A stretch of DNA of 64,000 nt from Mongoliimonas terrestris (GTDB taxonomy: Bacteria > Pseudomonadota > Alphaproteobacteria > Rhizobiales > Pleomorphomonadaceae), in NCBI RefSeq assembly GCF_001927285.1, contig NZ_MSIG01000007.1, positions 62,001 through 126,000 of the forward strand. Reading direction: 5' to 3'. Shown piece by piece: positions 53,593-62,282 of this stretch. Made by a program: the position numbers and the translations under genes. Every line of letters begins with the position of its first letter. The stretch's first letter is position 1. The notes under the pieces are model-generated. The model ran no database searches, was not told the origin of the DNA, and saw nothing but the letters and a program-made list of their open reading frames with translations.

Positions 53593-54443
53593 TGGCCGCC
53601 GACGCCTCCGCTCCCGCCGCCGCCAACCGGACCGCCGCCCCGACGGACGCTTCCGTCTGGCGCGACCGAGTGCTCCGCGTGGTGGTGCCGCTCGTCATCC
53701 TGGTGCTCTTCGTCGGCGTCTGGGACTGGTATGTGCGCGCCTACGGCATCAAGCCCTACATCCTGCCCGGTCCCTTCCTGGTGGCCGAGACCCTGGTGAA
53801 GGACTGGGGCACCCTCTCCGGCGCCCTTCTCGTCACCATCCGCATCACCGTCACGGCCCTCCTCCTGGCGCTCGTCGGCGGCACGCTCCTTGCCATCCTG
53901 CTCGTCCAGTCGAAGATCGTGGAGCTGGCGCTCTTTCCCTATGCGGTGGTGCTGCAGGTGACGCCCATCGTCGCCATCGCGCCGCTCATCCTCATCTACG
54001 TGCCGGACACCCAGGCGGCGGTCCTCCTCTGCGCCTTCATCGTCACCTTCTTCCCCATCCTCTCCAACACCACCCAGGGCCTGAAGAGCGTCGACCACAA
54101 CCTCCTCAACCTCTTCGAGCTCTACGGCGCCAGCCGCTGGCAGACCCTCGTCTTCCTGAAGATCCCGGCCGCGCAGCCCTATTTCTTCGCCGGCCTGAAG
54201 ATCGGCGGCGGCCTTGCGCTCATCGCCGCCGTGGTGGCGGAGTTCGCGGCCGGGTCGGCGGGGGCGGGGTCCGGTCTCGCCTTCCGCATCCTGGAGAGCC
54301 AGTACCGGCTCAACATCCCCCGCCTCTTCGCCGGCCTCATCCTCCTGTCGGCCACCGGCGTCGTCATCTTCTGGCTAACCAGCCTCGCCTCCCACCTGGC
54401 GCTCCGCCGCTGGCACGAGAGCGCCCTTGCCCGCGAGACCTGA
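53592..54443 (+). CDS. ABC transporter permease (SsuC-like)
   Basis: 283 residues. An N-terminal cytoplasmic tail precedes about six TM helices (LRVVVPLVILVLFVGVWDWYV, GALLVTIRITVTALLLALVGG, VVLQVTPIVAIAPLILIYV and others). The cytoplasmic coupling loop LFELYGASRWQTLVFLKIPAAQPYFFAGLKIGGG contains the conserved EAA-type motif. A single permease gene implies a homodimeric channel. Confidence 0.93.
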   Translation: MAADASAPAAANRTAAPTDASVWRDRVLRVVVPLVILVLFVGVWDWYVRAYGIKPYILPGPFLVAETLVKDWGTLSGALLVTIRITVTALLLALVGGTLLAILLVQSKIVELALFPYAVVLQVTPIVAIAPLILIYVPDTQAAVLLCAFIVTFFPILSNTTQGLKSVDHNLLNLFELYGASRWQTLVFLKIPAAQPYFFAGLKIGGGLALIAAVVAEFAAGSAGAGSGLAFRILESQYRLNIPRLFAGLILLSATGVVIFWLTSLASHLALRRWHESALARET

Positions 54444-54446
54444 GAC

Positions 54447-55808
54447 ATGATCCATCCGCGCGACGCCCTCGCCCGCACCGGCGGAGCCTTCCGGCTGGCG
54501 AACGCTACCGTGCCAGCCGTCCTCGTCGACGGCCCCGTGCCGGCGCCCGACGCCACAGGCCTCGTCCGCCTGGACCTTGCCGTGGAGGCCGGCCGGGTCA
54601 CCGCCGTCGCGCCCGCCGGGTCGCTCGCCGCCGCCGACGGCCCGCCGGTGGTGGACGTCGACCGCGGCATGGTCTGGCCGCTCTTCGTCGACATGCACAC
54701 CCACCTCGACAAGGGCCACATCTGGCCCCGCACGCCCAACCCGGACGGCCGCTTCATGAGCGCGCTCCTTGCCGTCAAGAGCGACCGGGAGGCCGCCTGG
54801 TCGCCGGACGACGTGCGGCGGCGGTTCGACTTCTCGCTGAAGTGCGCCTATGCACACGGCACCCGGGTGATCCGCACCCACATCGACAGCATCCCGCCCC
54901 AGGATGCCCTCTCCTGGCCGGTGTTCGAGGACCTTCGGGCCGCATGGGCCGGCCGGATCGACCTCCAGGGCGTCTCCATCGTCGGGCCGGACACCATGGT
55001 CGACGCCGACGCGATGGACGCCATCGCCCGGCGCGTGAAGGCCGCCGGCGGCGTGCTCGGAGGCTCGGTGGCGGTCTTCCCGGAGGCCCGCAAGGCGGTC
55101 GCCGTCACGGTCGCCACCGCCATCCGCCACGGGCTCGACCTCGACCTCCACATCGACGAGACGGAGGATCCGGCCTCGGTCGCCCTCGGCCTCTATGCGG
55201 AGGAGATCCTGGCGCAGGGTTTCGAGGGCCGGGCGGTGGCGGGCCATTGCTGCTCGCTCGCCCGACAGGACGACGCCACCGTCGACCGGACCCTCGACCG
55301 TGTCGCCGAGGCCGGCATCGCCGTCGTGTCCCTGCCGATCTGCAACATGTACCTGCAGGACCGCCATCTCGCCGGCGACGACGAGACCGGCGCCGGACCG
55401 CGCCGGACGCCCCGCTGGCGCGGCGTCACGCTTCTCCACGAGATGAAGGCGCGCGGCATCCGCGTCGCCGTCGCCTCCGACAACACGCGCGATCCCTTCT
55501 ACGCCTACGGCGACCTCGACGCCCTGGAGGTCTTCCGGGAGGCGACGCGCATCCTCCACCTGGACCACCCGCACGGCGGCTGGCCGGCGGCGGTCGCCCG
55601 CGACGCGGCGGACGCCATCGGCGCCGACGGCTTCGGCCGCATCCGCGTCGGCGGGCCGGCGGACCTCGCGCTCTTCCGGGGGCGCACCTACACAGAATTG
55701 CTGGCGCGGCCGGAATCGGATCGCGTCATTCTCCGCGACGGCCGGCCGACCGTCGCGAGCCTCCCCGACTACCGCGACCTCGACGACCTTTTCGGAGACC
55801 TCTCCTGA
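54447..55808 (+). CDS. Cytosine deaminase-like amidohydrolase
   Basis: 453 residues, starting 3 bp after the permease stop. The CodA-type metal centre is visible: VDMHTHLDKGHIWPRT, LDLHIDETEDPAS, AGHCCSLARQDD and the catalytic Asp in VASDNTRDPFYAYGDLD. CodA-group enzymes deaminate cytosine and also isoguanine, creatinine or other ring compounds, so the exact substrate is uncertain. Position in an uptake operon suggests it performs the first intracellular step on the imported compound. It overlaps the next gene (TGATG). Confidence 0.88.
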   Translation: MIHPRDALARTGGAFRLANATVPAVLVDGPVPAPDATGLVRLDLAVEAGRVTAVAPAGSLAAADGPPVVDVDRGMVWPLFVDMHTHLDKGHIWPRTPNPDGRFMSALLAVKSDREAAWSPDDVRRRFDFSLKCAYAHGTRVIRTHIDSIPPQDALSWPVFEDLRAAWAGRIDLQGVSIVGPDTMVDADAMDAIARRVKAAGGVLGGSVAVFPEARKAVAVTVATAIRHGLDLDLHIDETEDPASVALGLYAEEILAQGFEGRAVAGHCCSLARQDDATVDRTLDRVAEAGIAVVSLPICNMYLQDRHLAGDDETGAGPRRTPRWRGVTLLHEMKARGIRVAVASDNTRDPFYAYGDLDALEVFREATRILHLDHPHGGWPAAVARDAADAIGADGFGRIRVGGPADLALFRGRTYTELLARPESDRVILRDGRPTVASLPDYRDLDDLFGDLS

Positions 55809-57232
55809 TGAGCGCTCTACCCGGACCCGACCTCGCCGCCTTCCGCGCCGCCCTCGGGCCGATCGCCCAGGAGGACAACCCGGCCATCGTGCGCCAGAAG
55901 AGCCGCGACTTCTTCTGGTACTCCCCTGTCCTCAAGAAGCAGCTGGAGCACGTCACCGGCGACCTCGTGGTCACCCCGAAGACCGAGGCGGAGGTGGTCG
56001 CGGTGGCCCGCGCCGCCTTTGCGCACAACGTGCCGCTGACCACGCGCGGCGCGGGCACCGGCAACTACGGCCAGGCCATGCCGCTCTCCGGCGGCGTGGT
56101 CCTCAACCTTGCCGACCTCGACAAGGTGAAGGCCATCCGGCCGGGCGCGGTGACGGCGGAGGCCGGCGTCATCATGGAGAAGCTCGACCACGAGACCCGG
56201 GCGCATTCGCGCCAGGAGCTTCGCCTCCACCCGTCCACCTACCGCACCGCCACCCTCGGCGGCTTCATCGCCGGGGGATCCGGCGGCGTCGGCTCCATCC
56301 GCTGGGGCGGCCTTCGCGACCTCGGCAACATCATCCGCGCCCGGGTGGTGACCTGCGAAGCCGAGCCGCGCGTGCTCGACCTCACCGGCGAGGACATCGC
56401 CAAGGTCAGCCACGCCTACGGCACCACCGGCATCATCACCGAGGTGGAGGTGCCGCTCGCCCCCGCCTACGACTGGGTGGACGTGCTCGTCGCCTTCGAC
56501 GATTTCGTGGCCGCCGCCGCCTTCGCGGACGGGCTCGGCAACGAGGACGGCATCCTTCTGAAGAACCTCGCGGTCGTCGCGGCGCCCATGCCGCACGACT
56601 ATTTCCTCCGCCACCAGAAGTTCCTGCGCCGCGACCAGTCCGTCGTCGCCGTCATGGTGGCGCCCTTCGCCCTCGACGCCATGCTGACCTTCACGGCGCG
56701 GGACAGTCGGGCGAGCGTCGTCTACCGGTCCGACACCGCGTCGGCGGAAGACCTGAAGACCCTGCCGCTCTCCTTCGAGCTCTCCTGGAACCACACGACG
56801 CTCCGCGGCCTCCGGGTCGATCCGACCATCACCTACCTCCAAGTGCTCTATCCTTTCCCGGACCAGATCGAGAAGGTGGCCCGGATGACCGCCCTCTTCG
56901 GCGACGAGGTGCCGGGCCACCTGGAGTTCGTGCGCTTCGACGGCAAGATCACCTGCTTCGGCCTGCCGGTGGTGCGCTTCACCTCCGAGGAGCGGCTGGA
57001 CGAGATCATGCGCCTCCACGAGGAGCACGGCTGTCCCATCTTCAATCCGCACCGCTACACCCTGGAGGAGGGCGGCATGAAGCAGACCGACGCGGTGCAG
57101 CTCGCCTTCAAGCGCGAGGCGGACCCGAAAGGCCTTTTGAACCCCGGCAAGATGATCGCCTGGGAGGATCCCACCTACGATTTCGCGTCGGCGAAGACCT
57201 ATCTCTTCCCCGGCCTCAGCCGAGCCGGGTGA
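55808..57232 (+). CDS. FAD-linked oxidase (GlcD/lactate dehydrogenase-like)
   Basis: 474 residues, ATG overlapping the amidohydrolase stop. An FAD_binding_4 domain at the N-terminus: VTPKTEAEVVAVARAAFAHNVPLTTRGAGTGNYGQ is the p-cresol methylhydroxylase-type FAD segment, followed by NLADLDKVKAI and GGFIAGGSGGVGSIRWGGLRDLGN. The C-terminus LKREADPKGLLNPGKM-like stretch (FKREADPKGLLNPGKM) is the family ending. Such enzymes oxidise hydroxy acids or CH-OH/CH-NH groups. In this operon it may oxidise the deaminated product. No iron-sulfur partner is present. Confidence 0.88.
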   Translation: MSALPGPDLAAFRAALGPIAQEDNPAIVRQKSRDFFWYSPVLKKQLEHVTGDLVVTPKTEAEVVAVARAAFAHNVPLTTRGAGTGNYGQAMPLSGGVVLNLADLDKVKAIRPGAVTAEAGVIMEKLDHETRAHSRQELRLHPSTYRTATLGGFIAGGSGGVGSIRWGGLRDLGNIIRARVVTCEAEPRVLDLTGEDIAKVSHAYGTTGIITEVEVPLAPAYDWVDVLVAFDDFVAAAAFADGLGNEDGILLKNLAVVAAPMPHDYFLRHQKFLRRDQSVVAVMVAPFALDAMLTFTARDSRASVVYRSDTASAEDLKTLPLSFELSWNHTTLRGLRVDPTITYLQVLYPFPDQIEKVARMTALFGDEVPGHLEFVRFDGKITCFGLPVVRFTSEERLDEIMRLHEEHGCPIFNPHRYTLEEGGMKQTDAVQLAFKREADPKGLLNPGKMIAWEDPTYDFASAKTYLFPGLSRAG

Positions 57233-57239
57233 TGCCTCC

Positions 57240-57818
57240 ATGCGCGTCCTGGTGATCCACGCCCACCCGGTGGAGACGAGCTACAACGCGGCGCTCCATG
57301 CTGCCGTGGTGTCGAGCCTGACGAAGGCCGGCCACGCGGTGGACGACCTCAGCCTCTACGCGGAGCGATTCGACCCGGTGCTGACGCGCGAGGAGCGGAT
57401 CGGCTACCACGACCTCGCCCACAACCGGGCGGGCGTCGCGCCTTACGTGGACCGGCTGCTCGCCGCCGAGGCCATCGTGTTCGTCTACCCGGTCTGGAAC
57501 TACGGCCTGCCGGCCATCCTGAAGGGCTTCGTCGACCGGGTCTTCCTGCCGGGCGTCTCCTTCGTGATGAAGGACGGCAAGGTGGTGCCGACCCTCACCC
57601 ACATCCGCAAGCTTGCCGTGGTGACCACCTACGGCGGCACCCGCTTCCGCGCGATTCTCGCCGGCGACCCGCCGCGCAAGATCGCCGAGCGGGTGTTCCG
57701 GGTCACCATGGGTTTTCCCAGGCTCACCTATCTCGCCCACTACGACATGAACCGGTCGACCGACGCCACCCGGTCGGCCTTCCTCGCCAAGGTCACGCAC
57801 GCCATGGCGGCCTTCTGA
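57240..57818 (+). CDS. Flavodoxin-fold NAD(P)H-dependent oxidoreductase, copy 1
   Basis: 192 residues, starting 7 bp after the FAD oxidase gene. The Flavodoxin_2/NQO1-like pattern is clear: VLVIHAHPVETSYNAALHAAVV (FMN phosphate loop), FVYPVWNYGLPAILKGFVDRVFLPG and VVTTYGGTR. It would transfer electrons from NAD(P)H through FMN to a quinone or ring substrate. A paralogue lies immediately downstream. Confidence 0.9.
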   Translation: MRVLVIHAHPVETSYNAALHAAVVSSLTKAGHAVDDLSLYAERFDPVLTREERIGYHDLAHNRAGVAPYVDRLLAAEAIVFVYPVWNYGLPAILKGFVDRVFLPGVSFVMKDGKVVPTLTHIRKLAVVTTYGGTRFRAILAGDPPRKIAERVFRVTMGFPRLTYLAHYDMNRSTDATRSAFLAKVTHAMAAF

Positions 57819-57890
57819 CCCTCTCGTAACGGAGCGCGGACATCCGGCCGTCCTGCCGCCGGCACCCGCCCTTTCGGAGTATCGTCGATC

Positions 57891-58481
57891 TTGAACGTGC
57901 TTGTCGTCTACTGCCACCCGTGCGCGGACTCCTTCGTGGCGGCCGTCAAGGACGCCGCCCTTTCCGGCCTCGCCAAGGCTGGCCACGCGGTCCGCATCGT
58001 CGACCTCTACGGGGATGGCTTCGAGCCCGCCATGTCGGCGGAGGAGCGCCGGCGCTACCACGACGCCGGGGTGAACGAGGCGCCGGTCGCCGACCATGTG
58101 GCCCACCTGAAGTGGGCCGAGGCGCTGCTCTTCATCTATCCCACCTGGTGGTACAACCTGCCGGCCATGCTGAAGGGTTGGCTCGACCGCGCCTTCGTGC
58201 CCCACGTGGCCTTCGTCATGCCGACCGCCACGCAGGGCATCCGCGGGAATCTGCGCAACATCCGCCGCATCGACGTGGTCACCACCTGCGGCGCCTCCTG
58301 GCACGTCTCCAAGCTGATGGGCGAACCCGGCCGCCGCACCCTCACCCGGGGCCTTCGCGCCATCTGCCACCCCTTCTGCCGCACCAGCTACACGGCCCTC
58401 TACAAGATGGACACCGTCTCCCCGGAGCGCCGCACCCGCTACCTTGCCGAAGTCTCCGCCCGCTGCGCCCGGATCCGGTAG
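57891..58481 (+). CDS. Flavodoxin-fold NAD(P)H-dependent oxidoreductase, copy 2
   Basis: 196 residues from a TTG start (MNVLVVYCHP). It shares the layout of the previous gene: VYCHPCADSFVAAVKDAALSGL, EALLFIYPTWWYNLPAMLKGWLDRAFVP and VVTTCGASWHVSKLMG. Both proteins also share an insertion with 'EERxxYHD', so they arose by duplication. Tandem paralogues at the end of a catabolic operon may form a heterodimer or act on successive intermediates; this is inference. Confidence 0.9.
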   Translation: MNVLVVYCHPCADSFVAAVKDAALSGLAKAGHAVRIVDLYGDGFEPAMSAEERRRYHDAGVNEAPVADHVAHLKWAEALLFIYPTWWYNLPAMLKGWLDRAFVPHVAFVMPTATQGIRGNLRNIRRIDVVTTCGASWHVSKLMGEPGRRTLTRGLRAICHPFCRTSYTALYKMDTVSPERRTRYLAEVSARCARIR

Positions 58482-58620
58482 AGCAGGGGCGGGCTGCACG
58501 CCGCGTGGCAGGTGGGGACGTGGCGCATTGTAGGCCGTGCGGCGCGAGGGAAGGGGAGTGTAGAGTTGGGCCATCTATGGCAACCGCCACGATGGTCGCC
58601 CTGCTCCCCCATCCCCCCAG

Positions 58621-59274
58621 GTCGTCACCCCGGCGCACGCCGGGGCCCAACCGTCGGCGCCATCATCCGCACCGGTGCACGCACCGGCACCGCCAGCTGG
58701 ATCCCGACGTCCGTCGAGATGACGGCTTGCAGGTTGCGATGAAGCGCCATCCCCCGGGTCGTCACCCCGGCGCACGCCGGGGCCCAACCGTCGGCGCCAT
58801 CATCCGCACCGGTGCACGCACCGGCACCGCCTGCTGGATCCCGACGTCCGTCGAGATGACGGCTTGCAGGTTGCGATGAAGCGCCATCCCCCGGGTCGTC
58901 ACCCCGGCGCACGCCGGGGCCCAACCGTCGGCGCCATCATCCGCACCGGTGCACGCACCGGCACCGCCTGCTGGATCCCGACGTCCGTCGAGATGACGGC
59001 TTGCAGGTTGCGATGAAGCGCCATCCCCCGGGTCGTCACCCCGGCGCACGCCGGGGCCCAACCGTCGGCGCCATCATCCGCACCGGTGCACGCACCGGCA
59101 CCGCCTGCTGGATCCCGACTTCCGTCGGGATGACGGCTTGCACGTTGCGATGAAGCGCCGTCCCCCCGGGTCGTCACCCCGGCGCACGCCGGGGCCCAAC
59201 CGTCGGCGCCATCATCCGCACCGTTGCACGGACCGGCACCGTCGGATGGATCCCGACGTCCGTCGGGATGACGG
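58621..59274 (+). repeat. Five tandem ~137-bp palindrome-bearing repeats
   Basis: Units begin at 58621, 58758, 58895, 59032 and 59170, and the last is truncated at ~59274. Each has two hairpins: CCCCGGCG-CA-CGCCGGGG near the start, and CCCGACG...CGTCGGGAT near the end. The second stem is perfect only in units 4 and 5 (unit 4 carries another change); units 1-3 share a G-to-A change (CGTCGAGAT). The arms resemble the dispersed 'GTCACCCCGGCG...' palindromes of alphaproteobacterial intergenic regions. Open frames on the minus strand here are repeat artefacts. The flanks 58482-58620 and 59275-59352 contain no gene. Confidence 0.9.
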
Positions 59275-59352
59275 CGTACGTGTAAGGACGAAGGGCTGTT
59301 CGCCGCGTTGGCGGCTTCTTCGGTCGGACCACGGCGGACGGTAGAGCCCCCC

Positions 59353-60378
59353 TCACCGCACCCAATGCCGCCCCTGCAAATGCACCCCGAACCGCGTCGG
59401 CGTGCGGGCGAACGACACCAGGCCGGCGAGCGCCGGGCGGTCGTGGACGATGATGGCGGTCGGGATGGCGGCCAGCAGCTCGCCGTGCGGCCACTTGTCC
59501 TCGAAGGCGGCCCGGAAGCCGCCCTTCTGCAGGACGGCCGCGATTCGCGGCGGGATGCCGCCCGCCAGATAGACGCCGCCCTTGGCGAGGAAGGTCAGCG
59601 CCAGGCTGCCCGCCACCCGGCCGAGATGGGTGGCGAAGAGGTCCAGCGTCTCGGCGGCGAGCGGATCGCCCGCATCGGCTGCCGCCGTCACCTCGGCGGG
59701 GGTGCCGAGCGGAGCCGGCACGCCGTCGGCGGCGGCGATGGCCCGGTAGAGCCGCACCATGCCGGAGCCGCAGATCAGCGTCTCGCCGGAAACGCGCTCG
59801 CCCACCCGGTCGATGTGCGGCCAGATCTGGAGATCGCGCGCGGTGACCGGCGCGAGATCGATGTGGCCGCCTTCGCCCGGCACCGGGATCCACGAATGGG
59901 CGGCGTGGACAAGGCCGGCGGCGCCGAGGCCGGTGCCCGGACCCACCACGATCTTGGTGCCCTCCTCCGGCGGCAGGGCGTCGCCGACAGCCACCAGATC
60001 CTTGTTCTCCAGCGCCGGCAGCGCCAGGGCGAGCGCCTCGAAGTCGTTGAAGAGGATCACGTGGTCGAGGTCGAAGCGGTCGATGAGGGCGCGCGGCTCC
60101 ACCACCCAGGGGCAGTTGGTGAGCGGCGTGCGCTCCTCGCCGATCGGGCCGGCGACGGCGAAGATCAGGCTGCGCGGTCGCATGGACGTCTGGTCGATCA
60201 CCTCGGCGGCGAGCGCGTCCTCGATGGTGGCGTGCGCGCGGGTCTCCACGTTGGCGAAGTGGCGGAGCGCCGCGTGCACGTCCGACAGGAGGGCGAAGCG
60301 GGCGTTGGTGCCGCCGATGTCGGCGAACAGCACCGGAAAGGGGAGGGCCTTCAGGTCGTCTTCACTCTGCCGGACCAT
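59353..60378 (-). CDS. glk: Glucokinase
   Basis: 341 residues. The ROK-unrelated Glk family of Gram-negative bacteria: phosphate loop FADIGGTNARFAL, ILFNDFEALALALP, VVGPGTGLGAAGLV, PGEGGHIDLAPV and YLAGGIPPRI. It phosphorylates glucose with ATP to glucose 6-phosphate. It follows mgsA on the same strand with a 70-bp gap and is probably co-transcribed. It borders the 137-bp tandem repeat array at its 3' side. Confidence 0.94.
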   Translation of the reverse strand: MVRQSEDDLKALPFPVLFADIGGTNARFALLSDVHAALRHFANVETRAHATIEDALAAEVIDQTSMRPRSLIFAVAGPIGEERTPLTNCPWVVEPRALIDRFDLDHVILFNDFEALALALPALENKDLVAVGDALPPEEGTKIVVGPGTGLGAAGLVHAAHSWIPVPGEGGHIDLAPVTARDLQIWPHIDRVGERVSGETLICGSGMVRLYRAIAAADGVPAPLGTPAEVTAAADAGDPLAAETLDLFATHLGRVAGSLALTFLAKGGVYLAGGIPPRIAAVLQKGGFRAAFEDKWPHGELLAAIPTAIIVHDRPALAGLVSFARTPTRFGVHLQGRHWVR

Positions 60379-60448
60379 CGGAAACTCGCTGCTTGGAAGG
60401 ATCGATCATGAAACGGGAAGGCGAACGGCGATAGGCACGGCGAGAGGC

Positions 60449-60844
60449 TCACGGCGACGCAGGCAGCACCAGAGCGCCATCGATCAGAAGGTCGGCCGTC
60501 CGACGATTGAGCGCCATCGGAATGTCGTAGACAAGGGCAAGCCGCGTCAGCGCCTTCACGTCCACGTCGTGCGGCAGCGGCGTCAGCGGGTCCACGAAGA
60601 AGAACAGGCCGTCGAGCCGGCCTTCGGCGATCAGCGCGCCGATCTGCTGGTCGCCCCCGAGCGGGCCACTCTTCAGCCGGGTCACCGGCAGGTCGGGGCA
60701 GGCAGCCTCCACGCGGCCGCCGGTGGTGCCGGTGGCATAGAGGTCGAAGCCGGCGAGCCGCGCCCGGTGGGCGATCGCGAAGGCCACCATGTCGTCCTTC
60801 TTGGCGTCGTGCGCGACGAGCGCGAGCGCGGGGCGTGCCGGCAT
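60449..60844 (-). CDS. mgsA: Methylglyoxal synthase
   Basis: 131 residues from the ATG at 60844, with a GGGAGGA site upstream; longer extensions are not conserved. MgsA motifs: [43 protein letters not shown] and [18 protein letters not shown]. It converts dihydroxyacetone phosphate to methylglyoxal and phosphate when sugar phosphates accumulate. Pairing with glucokinase makes sense as an overflow valve for carbon entering as glucose. Confidence 0.95.
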   Translation of the reverse strand: MPARPALALVAHDAKKDDMVAFAIAHRARLAGFDLYATGTTGGRVEAACPDLPVTRLKSGPLGGDQQIGALIAEGRLDGLFFFVDPLTPLPHDVDVKALTRLALVYDIPMALNRRTADLLIDGALVLPASP

Positions 60845-61159
60845 GGGGTCTGTCCTCCCTGGAAGCGGCCACTTTTTTCGCGGTCCGTATTTAGTGGACC
60901 AGTCATAGCGCGTTTCTGATCCGGAACAAAGATGGCCCCTGTCGGGCGGCCGGCGCACCGCACGCAGGCGCCGTTCGACACCGGCATTGCCGCCGGATTG
61001 GGCAGCGCTGCCTCTCTTGTCCGCTTGGTCAAAAACGCCCAAGAATCCCGATGCAAATGATCCGAAAAGGTGCTTAGCTTCGTGTCAGGTGGCGGCGAAG
61101 CCCTCCGCGCGAGAGGGCAGCCGCCGCTGTCATATCCTTCCGAGAGGGCGAGGCTTTTC
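60845..61159. promoter_or_regulatory. Divergent mgsA / BMP-transporter promoter region
   Basis: 315 bp without a gene. Near mgsA an inverted repeat GGTCC...GGACC (60882-60900, 9-nt spacer) resembles a GntR-type operator and overlaps the likely mgsA promoter. The remainder shows no convincing riboswitch or terminator. Confidence 0.35.
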
Positions 61160-62155
61160 ATGTTCAGACAAGTGATCGGTGCCGCCGTGGTCGCGGCGAC
61201 GCTCGCGGCGCCGGCCTGGGCCGCCGACGTGAAACCGGCGGTCGTCTACGGCACCGGCGGCAAGTTCGACAAGTCGTTCAACGAGGCCGCCTATGGCGGC
61301 GCCGAGAAGTTCAAGGCCGAGACCGGCATCGAGTACCGCGACTTCGAGCCGACCAACGACACCCAGGGCGAGCAGGCGCTGCGCAACTTCGCCAGCCGCG
61401 GCTTCAACCCGGTGGTGGGCGTCTCGTTCGCCTGGACCTCGGCGATCGACAAGGTGGCGGCCGAGTTCCCCGACACCAAGTTCTACCTGATCGACAGCGT
61501 GGTGGAGAAGCCGAACGTCCGCTCGGTGGTGTTCAAGGAGCACGAGGGCTCCTACCTCGTCGGCGTCCTCGCCGGCCTCACCTCCAAGACCGGCACCGTC
61601 GGCTTCGTCGGCGGCATGGACATCCCGCTGATCTCCAAGTTCGCCTGCGGTTACGCCCAGGGCGCCGCGGCGGCCAAAGACGGCACCAAGACCCTGCGCA
61701 ACATGATCGGCACCACCGGCGCCGCCTGGAACGATCCGGTGCGCGGCGGTGAACTCGCCAAGACCCAGATGGACCAGGGCGCGGACGTGATCTACGCCGC
61801 CGCCGGCGCCTCCGGCCTCGGCGTGCTGCAGGCGGCCGCCGACGCGGGCAAGCTGGGCATCGGCGTCGACAGCAACCAGAACGGCCTGCATCCGGGCGCC
61901 GTCCTCACCTCCATGATCAAGCGCGTGGACCTGGCCGTCTACAACGCCTTCATGGAGACCAAGAACGACACCTTCCAGCCGGGCGTGGTCGCCCTCGGCG
62001 TCGCCGAGGACGGGGTGGGCTGGGCGCTCGACGACAACAACGCCAAGCTCGTCACCGAGGAGGCGAAGGCCGCGGTGGAGAAGGCCAAGGCCGACATCAT
62101 CGCCGGCACCGTCACGGTGCACGACTTCATGACCGACAACACCTGCCCGAACTGA
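61160..62155 (+). CDS. BMP-family ABC transporter substrate-binding protein
   Basis: 331 residues from the ATG at 61160, with a Sec signal peptide (VIGAAVVAATLAAPAWA). Unlike many BMP proteins, no lipobox Cys is seen, so it is periplasmic rather than a lipoprotein. BMP features: YGTGGKFDKSFNEAAYGGA, PTNDTQGEQALRNFASRGFNPVVGVSF, EGSYLVGVLAGLTSKTGTVGFVGGMD and AAAGASGLGVLQAA. The family binds purine nucleosides or related ligands. It is the first gene of an ABC operon. Confidence 0.92.
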   Translation: MFRQVIGAAVVAATLAAPAWAADVKPAVVYGTGGKFDKSFNEAAYGGAEKFKAETGIEYRDFEPTNDTQGEQALRNFASRGFNPVVGVSFAWTSAIDKVAAEFPDTKFYLIDSVVEKPNVRSVVFKEHEGSYLVGVLAGLTSKTGTVGFVGGMDIPLISKFACGYAQGAAAAKDGTKTLRNMIGTTGAAWNDPVRGGELAKTQMDQGADVIYAAAGASGLGVLQAAADAGKLGIGVDSNQNGLHPGAVLTSMIKRVDLAVYNAFMETKNDTFQPGVVALGVAEDGVGWALDDNNAKLVTEEAKAAVEKAKADIIAGTVTVHDFMTDNTCPN

Positions 62156-62167
62156 CGGCAGGTCGGC

Positions 62168-62193
62168 GGGCGTCCGGCCACGGCCGGGCGCCC
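62168..62193 (+). other. Strong stem-loop between the BMP gene and the ATPase gene
   Basis: GGGCGTCCGGCC (62168-62179) pairs with GGCCGGGCGCCC (62182-62193) with one G-T pair. It begins 12 bp after the stop and has no T-tract. It is placed like the hairpins of the other ABC operon at 52.6 kb, so mRNA stabilisation or partial read-through is the likely role. Confidence 0.6.
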
Positions 62194-62282
62194 CTCGCGG
62201 TCGCGTCGGCCCCGGCCCGGACAGTCCTCGTGTCCGCCGCCCGCCGGCCCGCACGCCGCTTTTCCATTCCGACCAATCGTGC

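Noticed and set aside
53519..55807. In-frame upstream extension of the FAD-linked oxidase
   Set aside because: The frame is open for 763 codons upstream but runs through the permease and amidohydrolase genes. The real start is the ATG at 55808 overlapping the previous stop, where homology begins.
58575..59177. Repeated minus-strand ORFs of ~99 codons in the tandem array
   Set aside because: They are translations of the 137-bp repeat itself, with identical content per unit and no coding signature.
58621..59274. CRISPR array
   Set aside because: The repeat unit is 137 bp with no unique spacers of regular length between short repeats, and no cas genes are nearby.
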